64,000 nt of DNA from Paracoccaceae bacterium (lineage in GTDB: Bacteria; Pseudomonadota; Alphaproteobacteria; Rhodobacterales; Rhodobacteraceae). This document shows, one piece after another, positions 1 to 9,435 of this stretch. The notes below the pieces were generated by a model, which was not told the DNA's origin, made no database searches, and was given only the letters and a program-made list of their open reading frames with translations. A program made the position numbers and the translations under genes. Position 1 is the stretch's first letter. Every line of letters starts with the position of its first letter. Location: assembly GCA_024304985.1 (NCBI GenBank), contig JAMWZC010000004.1:411869-475868 (forward strand), read 5' to 3'.

Positions 1-403
1 CGAGGCCCTGTCGATGGCCGATCAGGTGGCCGTGTTCTCGCAAGGCAAGATCGCCCAGATCGGCACCCCGTCCGAGATCTATGAAAAGCCGCGGACACGC
101 TTTGTCGCGGATTTCGTCGGGTCGTCCAACGTCCTGACCGCCGAGATGGCCAGCCGCTTCGGCGCGCCTGCCCGCCCGGCCAGCCTGCGGCCCGAATCCA
201 TCCGCATCGGCGATGAGGGGGCACGGCTGCGCGGCCATGTCACCGCCCTGCGCTATCTGGGGTCGGGGACCCGTATTGTCGTGGCCGTGCCGGGGGGCGA
301 GCTGTCGGTCTTTGTGACCAAGGGCCACCCGCTGCCGGAACAGGGGGCCGAAGTCGGGCTTGTCTGGGACGCGCAGGCCATGCATGTGATGGAGGAGGGC
401 TGA
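1..403 (+). CDS. ydcT: Putrescine-type ABC transporter ATP-binding protein, C-terminal part (YdcT-like)
   Basis: Only the C-terminal part is present; the reading frame is open from the left edge (E-A-L-S-M-A-D-Q...). What remains matches the end of a PotA/YdcT ATPase: the post-H-loop stretch with VFSQGKIAQIGTPSEIYEKP and FVADFVGSSN, then a TOBE-type beta domain to about residue 130. The Walker motifs lie outside the window. The stop codon overlaps the next start (TGATG), so it is translationally coupled to the two permeases. Family knowledge: it powers uptake of putrescine or spermidine. The specific ydcT name rests on the downstream gene order. Confidence 0.85.
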   Translation, partial: EALSMADQVAVFSQGKIAQIGTPSEIYEKPRTRFVADFVGSSNVLTAEMASRFGAPARPASLRPESIRIGDEGARLRGHVTALRYLGSGTRIVVAVPGGELSVFVTKGHPLPEQGAEVGLVWDAQAMHVMEEG

Positions 404-1374
404 TGAGCCTGACCGCCGAACCGTCTCGCATCGCGCAACCGGCGCGGGCCATCCTGCCAACCCGAGGGCTGGGAGATCGCATCTCGGCCCTGTTCTGGCG
501 GCATCCGAATGTGCTGCTGATCACGTTGCTGGCGCTGCCGCTGGTCTGGCTGGTCGTGGTCTATCTTGGTTCTCTGGCCGCGCTTCTGCTGCAAAGCTTC
601 TATTCCATCGACGAATTTTCGGGCCAGATCCGGCGGGAATTCACCCTGTCGACCTATGGTGAATTGCTGCAACCGGCCAATCTGGACATCATCATCCGCA
701 CCGTTGCGATGTCCGCCGCCGTGACGCTGGGGGCCGTCGTCATCGCCTTTCCCATCGCTTATTTCGCCGCCCGCTATGCGAAGGGCCATTGGAAGGCGCT
801 GTTCTATCTGGGCGTGATGCTGCCGCTGTGGTCGTCTTATCTGGTCAAGGTCTATGCGTGGAAACTGATCCTTGCCCGCGAAGGGATCATCACATGGGCC
901 ACGGACGGGATCGGGGCATCGGCAGTGCTTAACGGAATCCTCGCGCTGCCAGTGATCGGGGGCAATTCACTGTCCACCAGCTATATCGGGACATGGCTTG
1001 TGTTCCTTTATGTCTGGCTGCCCTACATGATCCTGCCGATGCAGGCGGCGCTGGAACGGGTGCCGCAATCCATGCTGGAGGCATCTGCCGATCTGGGTGC
1101 AAGCTGCTGGCAGACCTTGCGGACCGTGATCTTTCCGCTGGCGCTGCCCGGGATCATCGCGGGGTCGATCTTCACCTTCTCGCTGACGATGGGCGATTAT
1201 ATCATCCCGCAGATCGTGGGCTCGTCGCGGCGCTTCATCGGGCAGGCGGTCTATCAGTTGCAGGGCACGGCCGGGAACATTCCGCTGGCCGCCGCCTTTG
1301 CCGTGGTGCCTATCGTGATCATGCTGATCTATCTGACGATCGCGCGGCGCAAGGGGGCATTCGATGCGCTCTGA
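403..1374 (+). CDS. ydcU: ABC transporter permease, putrescine/spermidine type (YdcU/PotB-like)
   Basis: This 323-aa inner-membrane permease has about six hydrophobic segments. Its EAA coupling loop, [20 protein letters not shown], contacts the ATPase. It has a long N-terminal cytoplasmic stretch before the first membrane helix (about residues 30-60), as PotB proteins do. The ATG overlaps the upstream ATPase stop by one base, and the 3' end overlaps the next permease gene by 11 bases. The order ATPase-permease-permease-aldehyde dehydrogenase is that of ydcTUVW, so putrescine is the likely substrate (inferred from context). Confidence 0.88.
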   Translation: MSLTAEPSRIAQPARAILPTRGLGDRISALFWRHPNVLLITLLALPLVWLVVVYLGSLAALLLQSFYSIDEFSGQIRREFTLSTYGELLQPANLDIIIRTVAMSAAVTLGAVVIAFPIAYFAARYAKGHWKALFYLGVMLPLWSSYLVKVYAWKLILAREGIITWATDGIGASAVLNGILALPVIGGNSLSTSYIGTWLVFLYVWLPYMILPMQAALERVPQSMLEASADLGASCWQTLRTVIFPLALPGIIAGSIFTFSLTMGDYIIPQIVGSSRRFIGQAVYQLQGTAGNIPLAAAFAVVPIVIMLIYLTIARRKGAFDAL

Positions 1375-2173
1375 CAGCCGTCCGCCACTGTTTCTGACCG
1401 TGACCGCCATCGGGGGGCTGCTGTTCCTGCACCTGCCGATCCTGCTGATCTTTCTCTATGCCTTCACCACGGACGAGCGCACCTATCAGTTTCCGCCGCC
1501 CGGCCTGACCACGCAGTGGTTTGCCGTGGCGTGGAACCGCGAGGACATCTGGCCACCGCTCTATCTGTCGCTGAAGGTGGCGGCGCTGTCGACGGTGATG
1601 GCGCTGATCCTTGGCACGCTTTGCGCGGCGGCGATGGCAAGGACGCGATTCTTCGGGCGCGACCAGATCAGTCTGCTGATCATCCTGCCCATCGCCCTGC
1701 CCGGCATCATCACCGGCATGTCGCTGCGCTCGGCCTTTTCGATCATGGACATTCCGTTTTCGACATGGACGATCCTGATGGGTCACGCGACCTTCTGCAT
1801 CGTGATCGTGTTCAACAACGCGGTGGCGCGGTTCCGGCGGCTGTCGGGCTCGATCGTCGAGGCGTCGATGGATCTGGGGGCCAACGGGTTCCAGACCTTC
1901 CGCCATGTGATCCTGCCCAATCTGGGCTCGGCCCTGCTGGCGGGCGGTATGCTGGCCTTTGCGCTGTCCTTTGACGAGGTGATCGTGACCACCTTCACCG
2001 CCGGCCAGCAAAGCACGTTGCCGATCTGGATGCTGAACGAGTTGGTGCGCCCGCGCCAGCGCCCCGTCACCAATGTCGTGGCGATCGTGGTCTTTGTGAC
2101 CACCTTTGTCCCGATCCTCATCGCGTATTACCTGACGCGCGGCGGCGCCGAGACCGCCGGCGGCGGAAAATGA
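1364..2173 (+). CDS. ydcV: ABC transporter permease, putrescine/spermidine type (YdcV/PotC-like)
   Basis: This 269-aa polytopic permease has its EAA motif at [20 protein letters not shown] and hydrophobic segments throughout, typical of PotC/YdcV. It starts inside the last codons of the upstream permease gene, which indicates coupled translation and a heterodimeric channel. It is followed after 29 bases by patD, which fits uptake linked directly to catabolism. The substrate-binding protein (ydcS) is not in the window and would lie to the left. Confidence 0.88.
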   Translation: MRSDSRPPLFLTVTAIGGLLFLHLPILLIFLYAFTTDERTYQFPPPGLTTQWFAVAWNREDIWPPLYLSLKVAALSTVMALILGTLCAAAMARTRFFGRDQISLLIILPIALPGIITGMSLRSAFSIMDIPFSTWTILMGHATFCIVIVFNNAVARFRRLSGSIVEASMDLGANGFQTFRHVILPNLGSALLAGGMLAFALSFDEVIVTTFTAGQQSTLPIWMLNELVRPRQRPVTNVVAIVVFVTTFVPILIAYYLTRGGAETAGGGK

Positions 2174-2202
2174 CCCGCACATGACCCAAGGGAGGTTACC
2201 AC

Positions 2203-3636
2203 ATGGGCAAGATTGATACGGACCTGCTGATCGGTGACCGGTTCGAACCGGGACAGGATGCGGCCGAACCCATCCTTGATCCGCGCACCGGTGCGCTGAT
2301 CCTTGATGTGGCAGAGGCCAGCACGGCACAGGTGGACCGCGCCGTTGCCGCCGCACGCAAGGCGTTCGAGGGCTGGTCGCGCACCACGCCCGCCGCACGG
2401 TCTGCGGCGCTGCTCCGCATCGCTGACCGGGTCGAGGCCGAAGCCGAGGGATTTGCCGTGCTTGAGGCGTTGAACTGCGGCAAGCCCATCAATGCCGCGC
2501 GCAACGACGAGATTCCCGCCATCGTGGATTGCTACCGCTTCTTTGCTGGGGCCGTCCGCTGCCAGACCGGCGCGATTGCGGGCGAGTATATGGAAGGGCA
2601 TACGAGCATGATCCGCCGCGATCCCATCGGGGTCGTGGCCAGCATCGCGCCGTGGAATTATCCGCTGATGATGATGGCATGGAAGCTGGCCCCGGCGATT
2701 GCGGGCGGCAATACGGTGGTGTTCAAACCATCCGAGCAGACGCCGCTGACCGCGCTGAAAATGGCGAAGATCCTGGCCGAGGAACTGCCGGAGGGCGTGG
2801 TCAACATCCTGCCGGGGCGCGGTCATACCGTGGGCAATTACCTGATCAACCATCCGCAGGTCGACATGATCAGCCTGACCGGGGATGTGGCGACCGGCAA
2901 GAAGATGCTGGATGCCGCCGCCAAGACGGTCAAGCGGACTCATCTGGAACTGGGTGGCAAGGCGCCCGTCGTGGTGTTCGACGACGCCGATGTCGCCGAG
3001 GTGGTCGAGGGGCTGCGCGCCTTCGGCTTCTACAATGCCGGACAGGATTGCACCGCCGCCTGCCGCATCTATGCCGGGCGCAAGGTCTATGACCGGTTGG
3101 TGGCGGACCTGACGGATGCCGTCGCTTCGATCCAGTTGGGCAATGACGATGACACGACGAACGAGATCGGCCCGCTGATCAGCCTGCGCCAGCGCGACCG
3201 CGTGGCCAGTTTCGTGAACCGCGCCCGCGAGATGAACCACATCCAGATCACGACGGGCGGCGAGGCGATGGACAAGGGCTTTTATTATCGCCCCACGGTC
3301 GTCGCCGGGGCAACTCAGGCTGATGAGATCGTGCGGCGTGAGGTCTTTGGGCCGGTGGTGTCGATCACGCCCTTTTCGGATGTAGACGAGGCCGTGACCT
3401 GGGCCAATGACAGCGACTATGGGCTGGCCTCGTCCGTCTGGACCCGCGACGTGGGCCGCGCCATGGCGACCGCCGCGCGGCTGCGCTATGGCTGCACATG
3501 GATCAACACGCATTTCATGCTGGTGAACGAGATGCCGCATGGCGGGATCAAGCAATCCGGCTATGGCAAGGACATGTCGGCCTATGCGCTGGAGGATTAC
3601 ACTTTCGTGCGCCACGTCATGGTCAAGCACGGGTAA
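2203..3636 (+). CDS. patD: Gamma-aminobutyraldehyde dehydrogenase
   Basis: This 477-aa NAD-dependent aldehyde dehydrogenase oxidises 4-aminobutanal, formed from putrescine by transamination, to GABA. It matches YdcW/PatD along its length: [25 protein letters not shown], the substrate channel [11 protein letters not shown], the catalytic Glu in LELGGKAP, the nucleophilic Cys in [13 protein letters not shown], and the C-terminal [22 protein letters not shown] lies 8 bases before the ATG. As last gene of the ydcTUV-patD run it couples polyamine import to degradation. Assignment to PatD rather than betaine aldehyde dehydrogenase rests on these motifs and the operon. Confidence 0.93.
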   Translation: MGKIDTDLLIGDRFEPGQDAAEPILDPRTGALILDVAEASTAQVDRAVAAARKAFEGWSRTTPAARSAALLRIADRVEAEAEGFAVLEALNCGKPINAARNDEIPAIVDCYRFFAGAVRCQTGAIAGEYMEGHTSMIRRDPIGVVASIAPWNYPLMMMAWKLAPAIAGGNTVVFKPSEQTPLTALKMAKILAEELPEGVVNILPGRGHTVGNYLINHPQVDMISLTGDVATGKKMLDAAAKTVKRTHLELGGKAPVVVFDDADVAEVVEGLRAFGFYNAGQDCTAACRIYAGRKVYDRLVADLTDAVASIQLGNDDDTTNEIGPLISLRQRDRVASFVNRAREMNHIQITTGGEAMDKGFYYRPTVVAGATQADEIVRREVFGPVVSITPFSDVDEAVTWANDSDYGLASSVWTRDVGRAMATAARLRYGCTWINTHFMLVNEMPHGGIKQSGYGKDMSAYALEDYTFVRHVMVKHG

Positions 3637-3702
3637 GGCAAAAGGCGAGGTTCTTGCTTATACTGAAAGAGGCAAGCCAAGACGTCATCCCGGATCAAGG
3701 CT

Positions 3703-3734
3703 GCGGGGCGTGTCGCCACCTGACACCGCCCCGC
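3703..3734. other. GC-rich imperfect hairpin between convergent genes
   Basis: Arms GCGGGGCGTGTC and GACACCGCCCCGC pair over 12 bp with one bulged base and a 7-nt loop. It lies in the 133-bp gap between convergent patD and the alpha/beta hydrolase gene. There is no T-run on either side, so a factor-independent terminator is only a possibility. Confidence 0.35.
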
Positions 3735-3769
3735 GCGCCTATCGCATGGAAGACGCGCCCAAAAGGCTG

Positions 3770-4555
3770 CTATGCGCCCAGAAAATCCAGCAGGATTGCC
3801 TGAAACAGGCCGGGTTTCTCAAGATGGGCGGCATGGGCGGTTCCGGGAATGACGGCAAGCTGGCTGTTCGGCAGTCCTCGCCAAAGGGCTTCCACCTGCG
3901 ACCAACGATAGGATTGATCTCCATCACCCCACACCACCAGCGACGGCATGGCCAGGCTTGACAGGGCCGCCCTGCCATCCCAGTGACTCATTGCATCAAG
4001 CCCCGCCTGCGCGGCACTCTGGCTGGCCTTGGCCCCCAGTTCGGCCACCACCTGAAAACCCTGCGCTGCATCGCCATGGCGGAACCATGTCGAGCCGATC
4101 CGGCGAATAGTGCGGGCGACACCATCCTCGGCCAGACGGCGGCGCGACATCTCGAGCGTTTCGAAGCGGTCCGGCATCAGGCCAAGCGGACCTGTGCCAT
4201 AGAGGATCAGCTTGTCCACCCGGTCCGAGAACCGGGATGCAAACTCCTGCGCGATCATGCCGCCCATGGAATGACCCAGCAGGCAGAACCTGTCGATCTT
4301 CAACTCGTCAACCAACCCTGCCAGATGCAGGGCGAAGCCTTCGATGCGGTCGATGCAGGGCGCGCCCGCCGCATCCCCGAAACCGGGCAGGTCCGGCGCG
4401 ATCACGTCGAAATGACCGGAAAGCTGGTCGAATTCCCGCTGCCATTGGGCGGCACCGCCAAGATAGCCATGCACCAGAAGCAGAACAGGTCCTGCCCCGG
4501 CCCGGCGATAGGTCGAACCGTCCGCACGCGTTATTTCATCTGTTCGGGCAACCAA
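3770..4555 (-). CDS. Alpha/beta-fold hydrolase
   Basis: This 261-aa cytoplasmic hydrolase has HGYLGG (oxyanion hole, about residue 29), the nucleophile elbow GHSMGG (about residue 94), an acid in VVWGDGDQSY and the catalytic His in GTAHAAHLEKP. The triad is intact. It is closest in style to enol-lactonase/esterase-like hydrolases, but the substrate is not identifiable. No ATG precedes the conserved core; TTG at 4555 is the likely start, inside the last codons of the TRAP large permease (25-base overlap). This places it as fourth gene of the TRAP operon, so it probably acts on the imported compound (inference). Confidence 0.8.
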   Translation of the reverse strand: MVARTDEITRADGSTYRRAGAGPVLLLVHGYLGGAAQWQREFDQLSGHFDVIAPDLPGFGDAAGAPCIDRIEGFALHLAGLVDELKIDRFCLLGHSMGGMIAQEFASRFSDRVDKLILYGTGPLGLMPDRFETLEMSRRRLAEDGVARTIRRIGSTWFRHGDAAQGFQVVAELGAKASQSAAQAGLDAMSHWDGRAALSSLAMPSLVVWGDGDQSYRWSQVEALWRGLPNSQLAVIPGTAHAAHLEKPGLFQAILLDFLGA

Positions 4556-5832
4556 AGGGCAGTCTCCGGCATGAGGATCAGAATGACGATCAGAAGCACA
4601 AGGGCGGCGATGAAGGGCAGACAGCCGGTGATCACCTGTCCGATGGAAACTTGCCCGCGACTGATCCCTTGAATGACATAGAGGTTCAGCCCGACAGGTG
4701 GCGTCAGCACCGCGATTTCCATCGTGATGGTATAGACCACCCCGAACCAGATCAGGTCGAACCCGGCTGCGGCCATCAAAGGAAAGATCGTGGGCAGGGT
4801 GATGAAGGTCATCGACACCGGCTCGAGGAACATGCCCATCACGATGTAGAAGATCAGCACGATGGTCAGCACCACATAGGGCGACAGATCGAAGCCAAGG
4901 AAGAATTGCGTGAATTCATAGGGCACGCGGTAATAGGTCAGCACGAAGCCGAACAAGGTGCCCGCCGACAGCAGCAGGCCAAGATAGCCCATGGTCCGCA
5001 TCGTGGCCAAAAGAGAGTCGCGGAACCCGGCCCAGCGCAAGCCGCCCACGCCAAAGGCCAGAATGACCGTCAGCAGGGCAGCCACTGCGGCGGCTTCGGT
5101 CGGGGTGGCGATACCGGCATAGATCGCGACCGTGATGACAAGACCGATCAGGGCAATCGGCCCGACGGTGGCGGCGATCTGGAACAGCCCCATGCGCACT
5201 GCGTCTTCCTGCGCGGGAATGTCGCCGGGGCGCATCACACCCCAGACCATGACGACGACACAGAACAGCGTGACAAGGATCAGGCCGGGAATGACGCCTG
5301 CGATGAACAGGTCCCCGATGCTCTGATCGGTCACGATCCCGTAGAACAGCAGGATCAGACTGGGCGGCAGCAGCACCGACAAGGTGCCGCCTGCGGCCAG
5401 CACACCCGACGACAGTTCCTTGCCATAGCCCAGACGCAGCATCTCGGGCAGGGCTACGCCGCCGATCGTCAGCGAGCCTACCATGGACGATCCGCAAACC
5501 GCGCCAAAGCCCGCGCAGGCCCCGATCGAGCCATAGGCGGCAGAGCCGCGCAGGCGAAACCCCTGATGCAGGAACTGGTAGAGATTGGGGCCGATGTTGG
5601 ATTTGCCGATCAACTCGCCAAGGAACACAAACAAGGGCACCGCCAGCAGGATATAGTCGATCCAAACTCCCCAGAGCTTCAATTGCGAGGAGACCAGCGA
5701 GGTCTGGAAGCTTTGGATCTGCCACAGAAAGGGCAGCGACGCCGCCGCCAGCGCAAAGGGGATGGGCAGACCGATGGCGATCAGCAGCATCAGCAGCCCC
5801 AACAGGCCAAGTCCGACTTCATACCATTCCAT
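4531..5832 (-). CDS. TRAP transporter large permease (DctM family)
   Basis: This 433-aa protein has about 12 hydrophobic segments, the length and architecture of DctM/SiaM-type large TRAP subunits. It includes the family-typical PTEAAAVAALLTVI stretch and the conserved NLYVIQGISRG near the C terminus. It forms the ion-coupled translocation channel in the inner membrane with the small subunit, whose gene ends 3 bases upstream. The substrate is unknown. DctM subunits are dicarboxylate-like or sulfonate-capable, and the neighbouring cuy/suy/hps genes suggest a C3 sulfonate (inference). Confidence 0.92.
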   Translation of the reverse strand: MEWYEVGLGLLGLLMLLIAIGLPIPFALAAASLPFLWQIQSFQTSLVSSQLKLWGVWIDYILLAVPLFVFLGELIGKSNIGPNLYQFLHQGFRLRGSAAYGSIGACAGFGAVCGSSMVGSLTIGGVALPEMLRLGYGKELSSGVLAAGGTLSVLLPPSLILLFYGIVTDQSIGDLFIAGVIPGLILVTLFCVVVMVWGVMRPGDIPAQEDAVRMGLFQIAATVGPIALIGLVITVAIYAGIATPTEAAAVAALLTVILAFGVGGLRWAGFRDSLLATMRTMGYLGLLLSAGTLFGFVLTYYRVPYEFTQFFLGFDLSPYVVLTIVLIFYIVMGMFLEPVSMTFITLPTIFPLMAAAGFDLIWFGVVYTITMEIAVLTPPVGLNLYVIQGISRGQVSIGQVITGCLPFIAALVLLIVILILMPETALWLPEQMK

Positions 5833-5835
5833 CTG

Positions 5836-6339
5836 TCAAACCTCGCTTGACGGGGTGCGGATCAGGCGCGCCAGAAGCAGCGCCGTGTAGATCGAGAAAA
5901 GGACAAGTGCCGTGGCACCGGGTGCCCAGAACATCCAGCGGGGCCAGAGCAGGATTTCCGACGAGGAGCCCGAGTTGAAGGCGCTGCGCGTCGCGTTCAG
6001 ACCCGCCATGGAAAAGAAGATCCCCACCCCGGCCATCAGGGCCAGATTCAGGATACCCACCAGCTTGCGCCCCAAGGGTGGCAGCATGTCGGTCAGCATC
6101 GTGACCTTGGGATAGGCATCCTCGCGCATGGCATAGGCCAGACCGGCAAAGGCCACGGGAAACAGTAGAAGTGCCGTCGCCTCGGTCACCATCCGGTCGG
6201 GTGTATTCAGGGCATAGCGGGTAAAGACGCCGTAGCTGATCCAGACCATCTGGATCAGGATGATCACCGCCCCCAGACCCGCGAACCAAAGAACAAGCCT
6301 CTCGACGACCGCGATCGCGCGGTCCAGTCCCGTGTTCAT
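5836..6339 (-). CDS. TRAP transporter small permease (DctQ family)
   Basis: This 167-aa protein has four hydrophobic segments (about residues 15-37, 50-70, 88-112 and 130-155), the usual DctQ layout. It contains the family-like RMVTEATALLLFPVAFAGLA region. It forms the membrane complex with the adjacent DctM. The gene sits between the binding-protein gene and dctM, in the canonical P-Q-M order. A strong hairpin occupies the spacer upstream. Confidence 0.9.
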   Translation of the reverse strand: MNTGLDRAIAVVERLVLWFAGLGAVIILIQMVWISYGVFTRYALNTPDRMVTEATALLLFPVAFAGLAYAMREDAYPKVTMLTDMLPPLGRKLVGILNLALMAGVGIFFSMAGLNATRSAFNSGSSSEILLWPRWMFWAPGATALVLFSIYTALLLARLIRTPSSEV

Positions 6340-6359
6340 CTCTGTCCTCCTGTTTCCGT

Positions 6360-6396
6360 CATGTCCTCCGCCGCGTCAGGGCCGGCGGAGGACATG
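6360..6396 (-). other. Strong hairpin in the dctP-dctQ spacer
   Basis: Arms CATGTCCTCCGCCG and CGGCGGAGGACATG form a perfect 14-bp stem with a 9-nt loop, in the 67-bp space between the TRAP binding-protein stop and the small-permease start. No T-run follows on the minus strand, so it looks like an mRNA-stabilising or processing hairpin rather than a full terminator. Such elements are known to raise binding-protein levels over membrane subunits. Confidence 0.7.
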
Positions 6397-6406
6397 TATC
6401 GTGCCG

Positions 6407-7399
6407 TCAGGGCGCGTTTTCCTCGAACAGCGCCAAGACCGACGAAGCAAGGTCCGGCCCACAAGCGGCCTCGACCTCTTCGTTCCATTTGCCCTGCACG
6501 CTGTCGATCAAGGCCATCCGCTGATCCTGGCTGATGGACACTGCGGCCCCGCCGCCCTTCATCACGGCATTGCCGACACGCAGGTCGATCCAATCCTCGT
6601 AACGGGGCTTGAGCCATTCTTCGGTTTCACGCGCGGCGGCGGTCACGGCCTCCTGCTGTTCGGGCGTCAGGCTGTCGAACTTGGACTTGCTCATCATGTA
6701 CTGCATGTTGCCGTAGAACAGACTGGCGTTCACCATATAGGGCATCACGCCCCAAAGCTGCCAACTGGAATAGGTGGCCACACCCATGTTGATGCCGTCC
6801 ACCACACCACGTTCAGCCGACTGAAACACCTCTTTCGGGGCGACGAAGACCGGGGCTCCGCCCCAGGTTTCGATCATCATGCTGACAAGCGGCCCGATGG
6901 AACGGACCTGCTTGCCGTTCAGATTGCCCAGATCGGTGATCGGCTCTTCAAACCACCATTCCTGATCGTAGGAGTAGTTGGAATTGAACAGCGGGACGAG
7001 GCCGATCTCTTCCGCCTCTGGCCGGATCAGTTCGGCATAGGCCGCGTCCATCTCGATCTGGTTTTCAAGGTTGATGGCGGCCGGGTAGAGCGAGGTCACC
7101 CGGTAGCAGGGCAAACGCTCGTCAGCCGGAATCCAACTGATATCGGACACGCCCCCCTGCATGGCATCCACGCCTTCGGACCAGCCGTGAAGGGTGGAGG
7201 ACGGGAAAATCTGCACCTCGACGGTGCCGCCTGTCTTTTCATTCACCAGATTGGCGAAATGCACGAACCCGTCATAGCGGACATCGGATTCGTTGACATA
7301 GGTAGACAGGCGAATGGTGGTGTCGGCTGCCTGAGCGGCGACCGAGGCTGCGGCCAGCAGGCCCGCGGCAGGAAGAACGGTTTTCCATGAGAACGTCAT
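6407..7399 (-). CDS. TRAP transporter substrate-binding protein (DctP family)
   Basis: This 330-aa periplasmic protein has a Sec signal peptide (hydrophobic core LPAAGLLAAASVAAQA, cleavage expected after A-Q-A near residue 24). DctP-family features include the pocket Arg in NLNGKQVRSIGP (about residue 166) and the FQSAERGVVDGINMGV stretch. It captures the substrate for the DctQM channel. AGGAG precedes the ATG. It is the first gene of a dctP-dctQ-dctM-hydrolase operon transcribed away from a LysR regulator. Ligand identity is not readable; roseobacters use a TRAP system (HpsKLM) for DHPS, so a sulfonate is plausible. Confidence 0.9.
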   Translation of the reverse strand: MTFSWKTVLPAAGLLAAASVAAQAADTTIRLSTYVNESDVRYDGFVHFANLVNEKTGGTVEVQIFPSSTLHGWSEGVDAMQGGVSDISWIPADERLPCYRVTSLYPAAINLENQIEMDAAYAELIRPEAEEIGLVPLFNSNYSYDQEWWFEEPITDLGNLNGKQVRSIGPLVSMMIETWGGAPVFVAPKEVFQSAERGVVDGINMGVATYSSWQLWGVMPYMVNASLFYGNMQYMMSKSKFDSLTPEQQEAVTAAARETEEWLKPRYEDWIDLRVGNAVMKGGGAAVSISQDQRMALIDSVQGKWNEEVEAACGPDLASSVLALFEENAP

Positions 7400-7616
7400 G
7401 TCATACTCCTTGGTGTTGGGATCACGAGGCCGTTTGTCCGACCCTCTTTGCTATGGCGCATTGTCACCTGCCGATTCGGCTACGGCCCGCGGCAAGGCAT
7501 GATTTGATGCTACGCGCGCGGCGGCGGATCAGGCCAATTCAAATGAAACATCAAACTATTCCGATCTTGCATGACCCCGCATCGCTGCCTAGCATCACCC
7601 AAAAGGGAGGGGCGCG
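7400..7616. promoter_or_regulatory. Divergent promoter region, TRAP operon / LysR regulator
   Basis: This 217-bp gap separates dctP (minus) from a LysR gene (plus), the usual place for LysR control. GCATGATTTGATGC at 7497-7510 is a 4-bp-arm dyad and the stretch 7540-7562 is AT-rich. I see no clear T-N11-A dyad comparable to the one at the neighbouring cuyA promoter, so the operator is not assigned. Confidence 0.4.
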
Positions 7617-8501
7617 GTGGATATCAACTGGCTTGGCGACTTTGTCTGTCTTGGGCGGACGCTGAATTTCACCCGCGCCGCCGAAGAACGGAACATTACC
7701 CAATCCGCCTTTAGCCGCCGCATCCGCTCGCTGGAAAACTGGATCGGTGTGCCACTGATCGACCGCGCCAATTATCCGGTTCAGCTATCGCCGGCAGGAC
7801 GGCAATTCCTGCCGATTGCCCAACAGGCGCTGGCCAACCTGACCGATGCACGCCAGGCCATCCGCGAGGCGGAACGCGGCAACGCGTCATTCCAACGCTT
7901 TGCCGCCCTGCACGCCATTTCGGTCAATTACCTGCAACCAAGGCTGGCCGATTTCGAATCCCGCCATCCTGAACTGCGGACGCGGGTGCTGTCGGACACC
8001 CTGCCCGCCTGCTGCCAGTTGCTGACCGAAGGGGCCTGCGAATTCCTGCTCTATTACCGGCATCAAGACGTGGCCCCGATCCTTGATGAGACCCGTTTCG
8101 TGAGAAAGGACATCTGCACCGAAAAGCTGATCCCTGTGGCGCTCCATGATGCGGCCTCCAAGGAAGGATGGCGGCTGCTGGCAGATGGGGATCGCGCGGT
8201 GCCCTACCTCAGCTATGAGCCGAACACCTTTCTTGGCACCGTGGTGGATCGCACCATCGGCAATCGCGGCACGGCCCTGTCGATCCGCTATATGGATTCG
8301 CTGGCCGAGGCGCTGAAGCGGCGCGCGTTGATGGGGGCCGGGGTGGCATGGCTGCCGGAGTTTTCGATCCAGCAGGAACTCAAGGACGGAACGCTTGTGA
8401 AGATGGGCAATGACAGCTGGACAGCAAAACTGACCATATCGCTGTTCTGCTCGATCGAGCGGCTGGACGGTATGGGTCGGATGATCTGGGACGAATTCTA
8501 G
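7617..8501 (+). CDS. LysR-family transcriptional regulator (TRAP-linked)
   Basis: This 294-aa regulator has an N-terminal winged helix-turn-helix (residues about 1-60, with TRAAEERNITQSAFSRRIRS) followed by a LysR effector-binding domain. GTG is the likely start because GGGAGG lies just upstream and the protein begins MDINWLGDF, as in this family. It is divergent from the TRAP operon and convergent, with a 4-base overlap, on a second LysR gene of the same size. The helix-turn-helix of the two is nearly the same (ERRNITQSAFTRRIR in the other), so they are probably paralogues. The inducer is unknown. Confidence 0.88.
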   Translation: MDINWLGDFVCLGRTLNFTRAAEERNITQSAFSRRIRSLENWIGVPLIDRANYPVQLSPAGRQFLPIAQQALANLTDARQAIREAERGNASFQRFAALHAISVNYLQPRLADFESRHPELRTRVLSDTLPACCQLLTEGACEFLLYYRHQDVAPILDETRFVRKDICTEKLIPVALHDAASKEGWRLLADGDRAVPYLSYEPNTFLGTVVDRTIGNRGTALSIRYMDSLAEALKRRALMGAGVAWLPEFSIQQELKDGTLVKMGNDSWTAKLTISLFCSIERLDGMGRMIWDEF

Positions 8502-9385
8502 ACGCTGGCAGACATTCCGATCAGTGCATCCCAAGCTTGCAGGGTGCCGCTGCGCGCCTCGTCGGACAAGCGGATCAGGCGGATATCCAAAGCATAGTCG
8601 GGGCCTGCCATGTCAGGCTTGAGCAACCGCTCCGCCTCCAGATCCGCCGCCACCAGTGACAGGGGCAGCCATGCAATGCCGATCCCGTTCAGCGCATAGT
8701 GATAGGCCGCCAGCGTCAAAGCGGTTTCCGCGCGACGGTTGATGGTGCGCCCCTGTGGCAAGCCGGCCCACAGCCTCCTCTCGACCAATTCGCCCAGAAA
8801 GACGTCGGACGGATAGCCGATGACCGGCAGTTCATCCTCCAGCGTCTCTGCAAGGGCGGGCAGGCAGACGGGCACCAGCGTCTCGCGCCCGATGCGCCGC
8901 TCGATCAGGCCCGAGCGTTCAAGATCCCGAGCGTCTTCGGGATGATCATAGGTCACGACCATATCCGCCACGCCCGAGATCAATTGCAGCAGACATTCAT
9001 CGCGATTACCTGACCGCACCCGCACGGACGACCAGCCCAATTCTGTCAGATGTTTCACCAGACCCGGCGAGATCGTTGCCGTGATCGCATGCTGGCAGGC
9101 CAAGGTCACGATCCGCCCTGCCCCTTTTGCCGAAGCCCGCAGATCGCCGCGCAAACTGCGCATGTCCTGCGCCAGTCGCCTCAACGCAGGCTCTTGCCCG
9201 CGCAGGGCTGGCAGCAGCACCACAGGCTTGCGTCGCCTGTCGAACAGCGGCGCGCCAAGCCCCTCTTCGATGGCGCGGATGCGCCGGGTAAAGGCGGACT
9301 GTGTGATGTTGCGCCGCTCGGCCGCCCCTACGAAAGAGCCTGCGTCCAACACCGCCAAGAGATCATCAAGCCAATCATGATTCAT
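8498..9385 (-). CDS. LysR-family transcriptional regulator (cuyA-linked)
   Basis: This 295-aa regulator has a DNA-binding domain at about residues 1-62 (VGAAERRNITQSAFTRRIRAIE) and a substrate-binding-like effector domain. It is transcribed divergently from cuyA and its exporter, with two T-N11-A dyads in between, so it is the likely activator of cysteate desulfonation (inferred). Its stop overlaps that of the paralogous LysR regulator next door. Confidence 0.9.
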   Translation of the reverse strand: MNHDWLDDLLAVLDAGSFVGAAERRNITQSAFTRRIRAIEEGLGAPLFDRRRKPVVLLPALRGQEPALRRLAQDMRSLRGDLRASAKGAGRIVTLACQHAITATISPGLVKHLTELGWSSVRVRSGNRDECLLQLISGVADMVVTYDHPEDARDLERSGLIERRIGRETLVPVCLPALAETLEDELPVIGYPSDVFLGELVERRLWAGLPQGRTINRRAETALTLAAYHYALNGIGIAWLPLSLVAADLEAERLLKPDMAGPDYALDIRLIRLSDEARSGTLQAWDALIGMSASV

Positions 9386-9414
9386 GCAACAACGCTAGCC
9401 ATGCACCTCTAAAC

Positions 9415-9429
9415 TTGCAACATGTGCAA
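9415..9429. promoter_or_regulatory. LysR-type binding box 1 (T-N11-A dyad)
   Basis: TTGCA-ACATG-TGCAA has 5-bp perfect arms around a 5-nt spacer and contains a canonical T-N11-A. It sits in the gap between the LysR gene and cuyA, 30 bases upstream of the LysR start codon. This is the usual position of the autoregulatory recognition site. Confidence 0.65.
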
Positions 9430-9435
9430 TTTATC

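Noticed and set aside
4237..5850. 537-residue open frame antisense to the TRAP large permease
   Set aside because: Low-complexity His/Gln/Arg/Asp sequence with no motif; the opposite strand is a clear DctM membrane protein.
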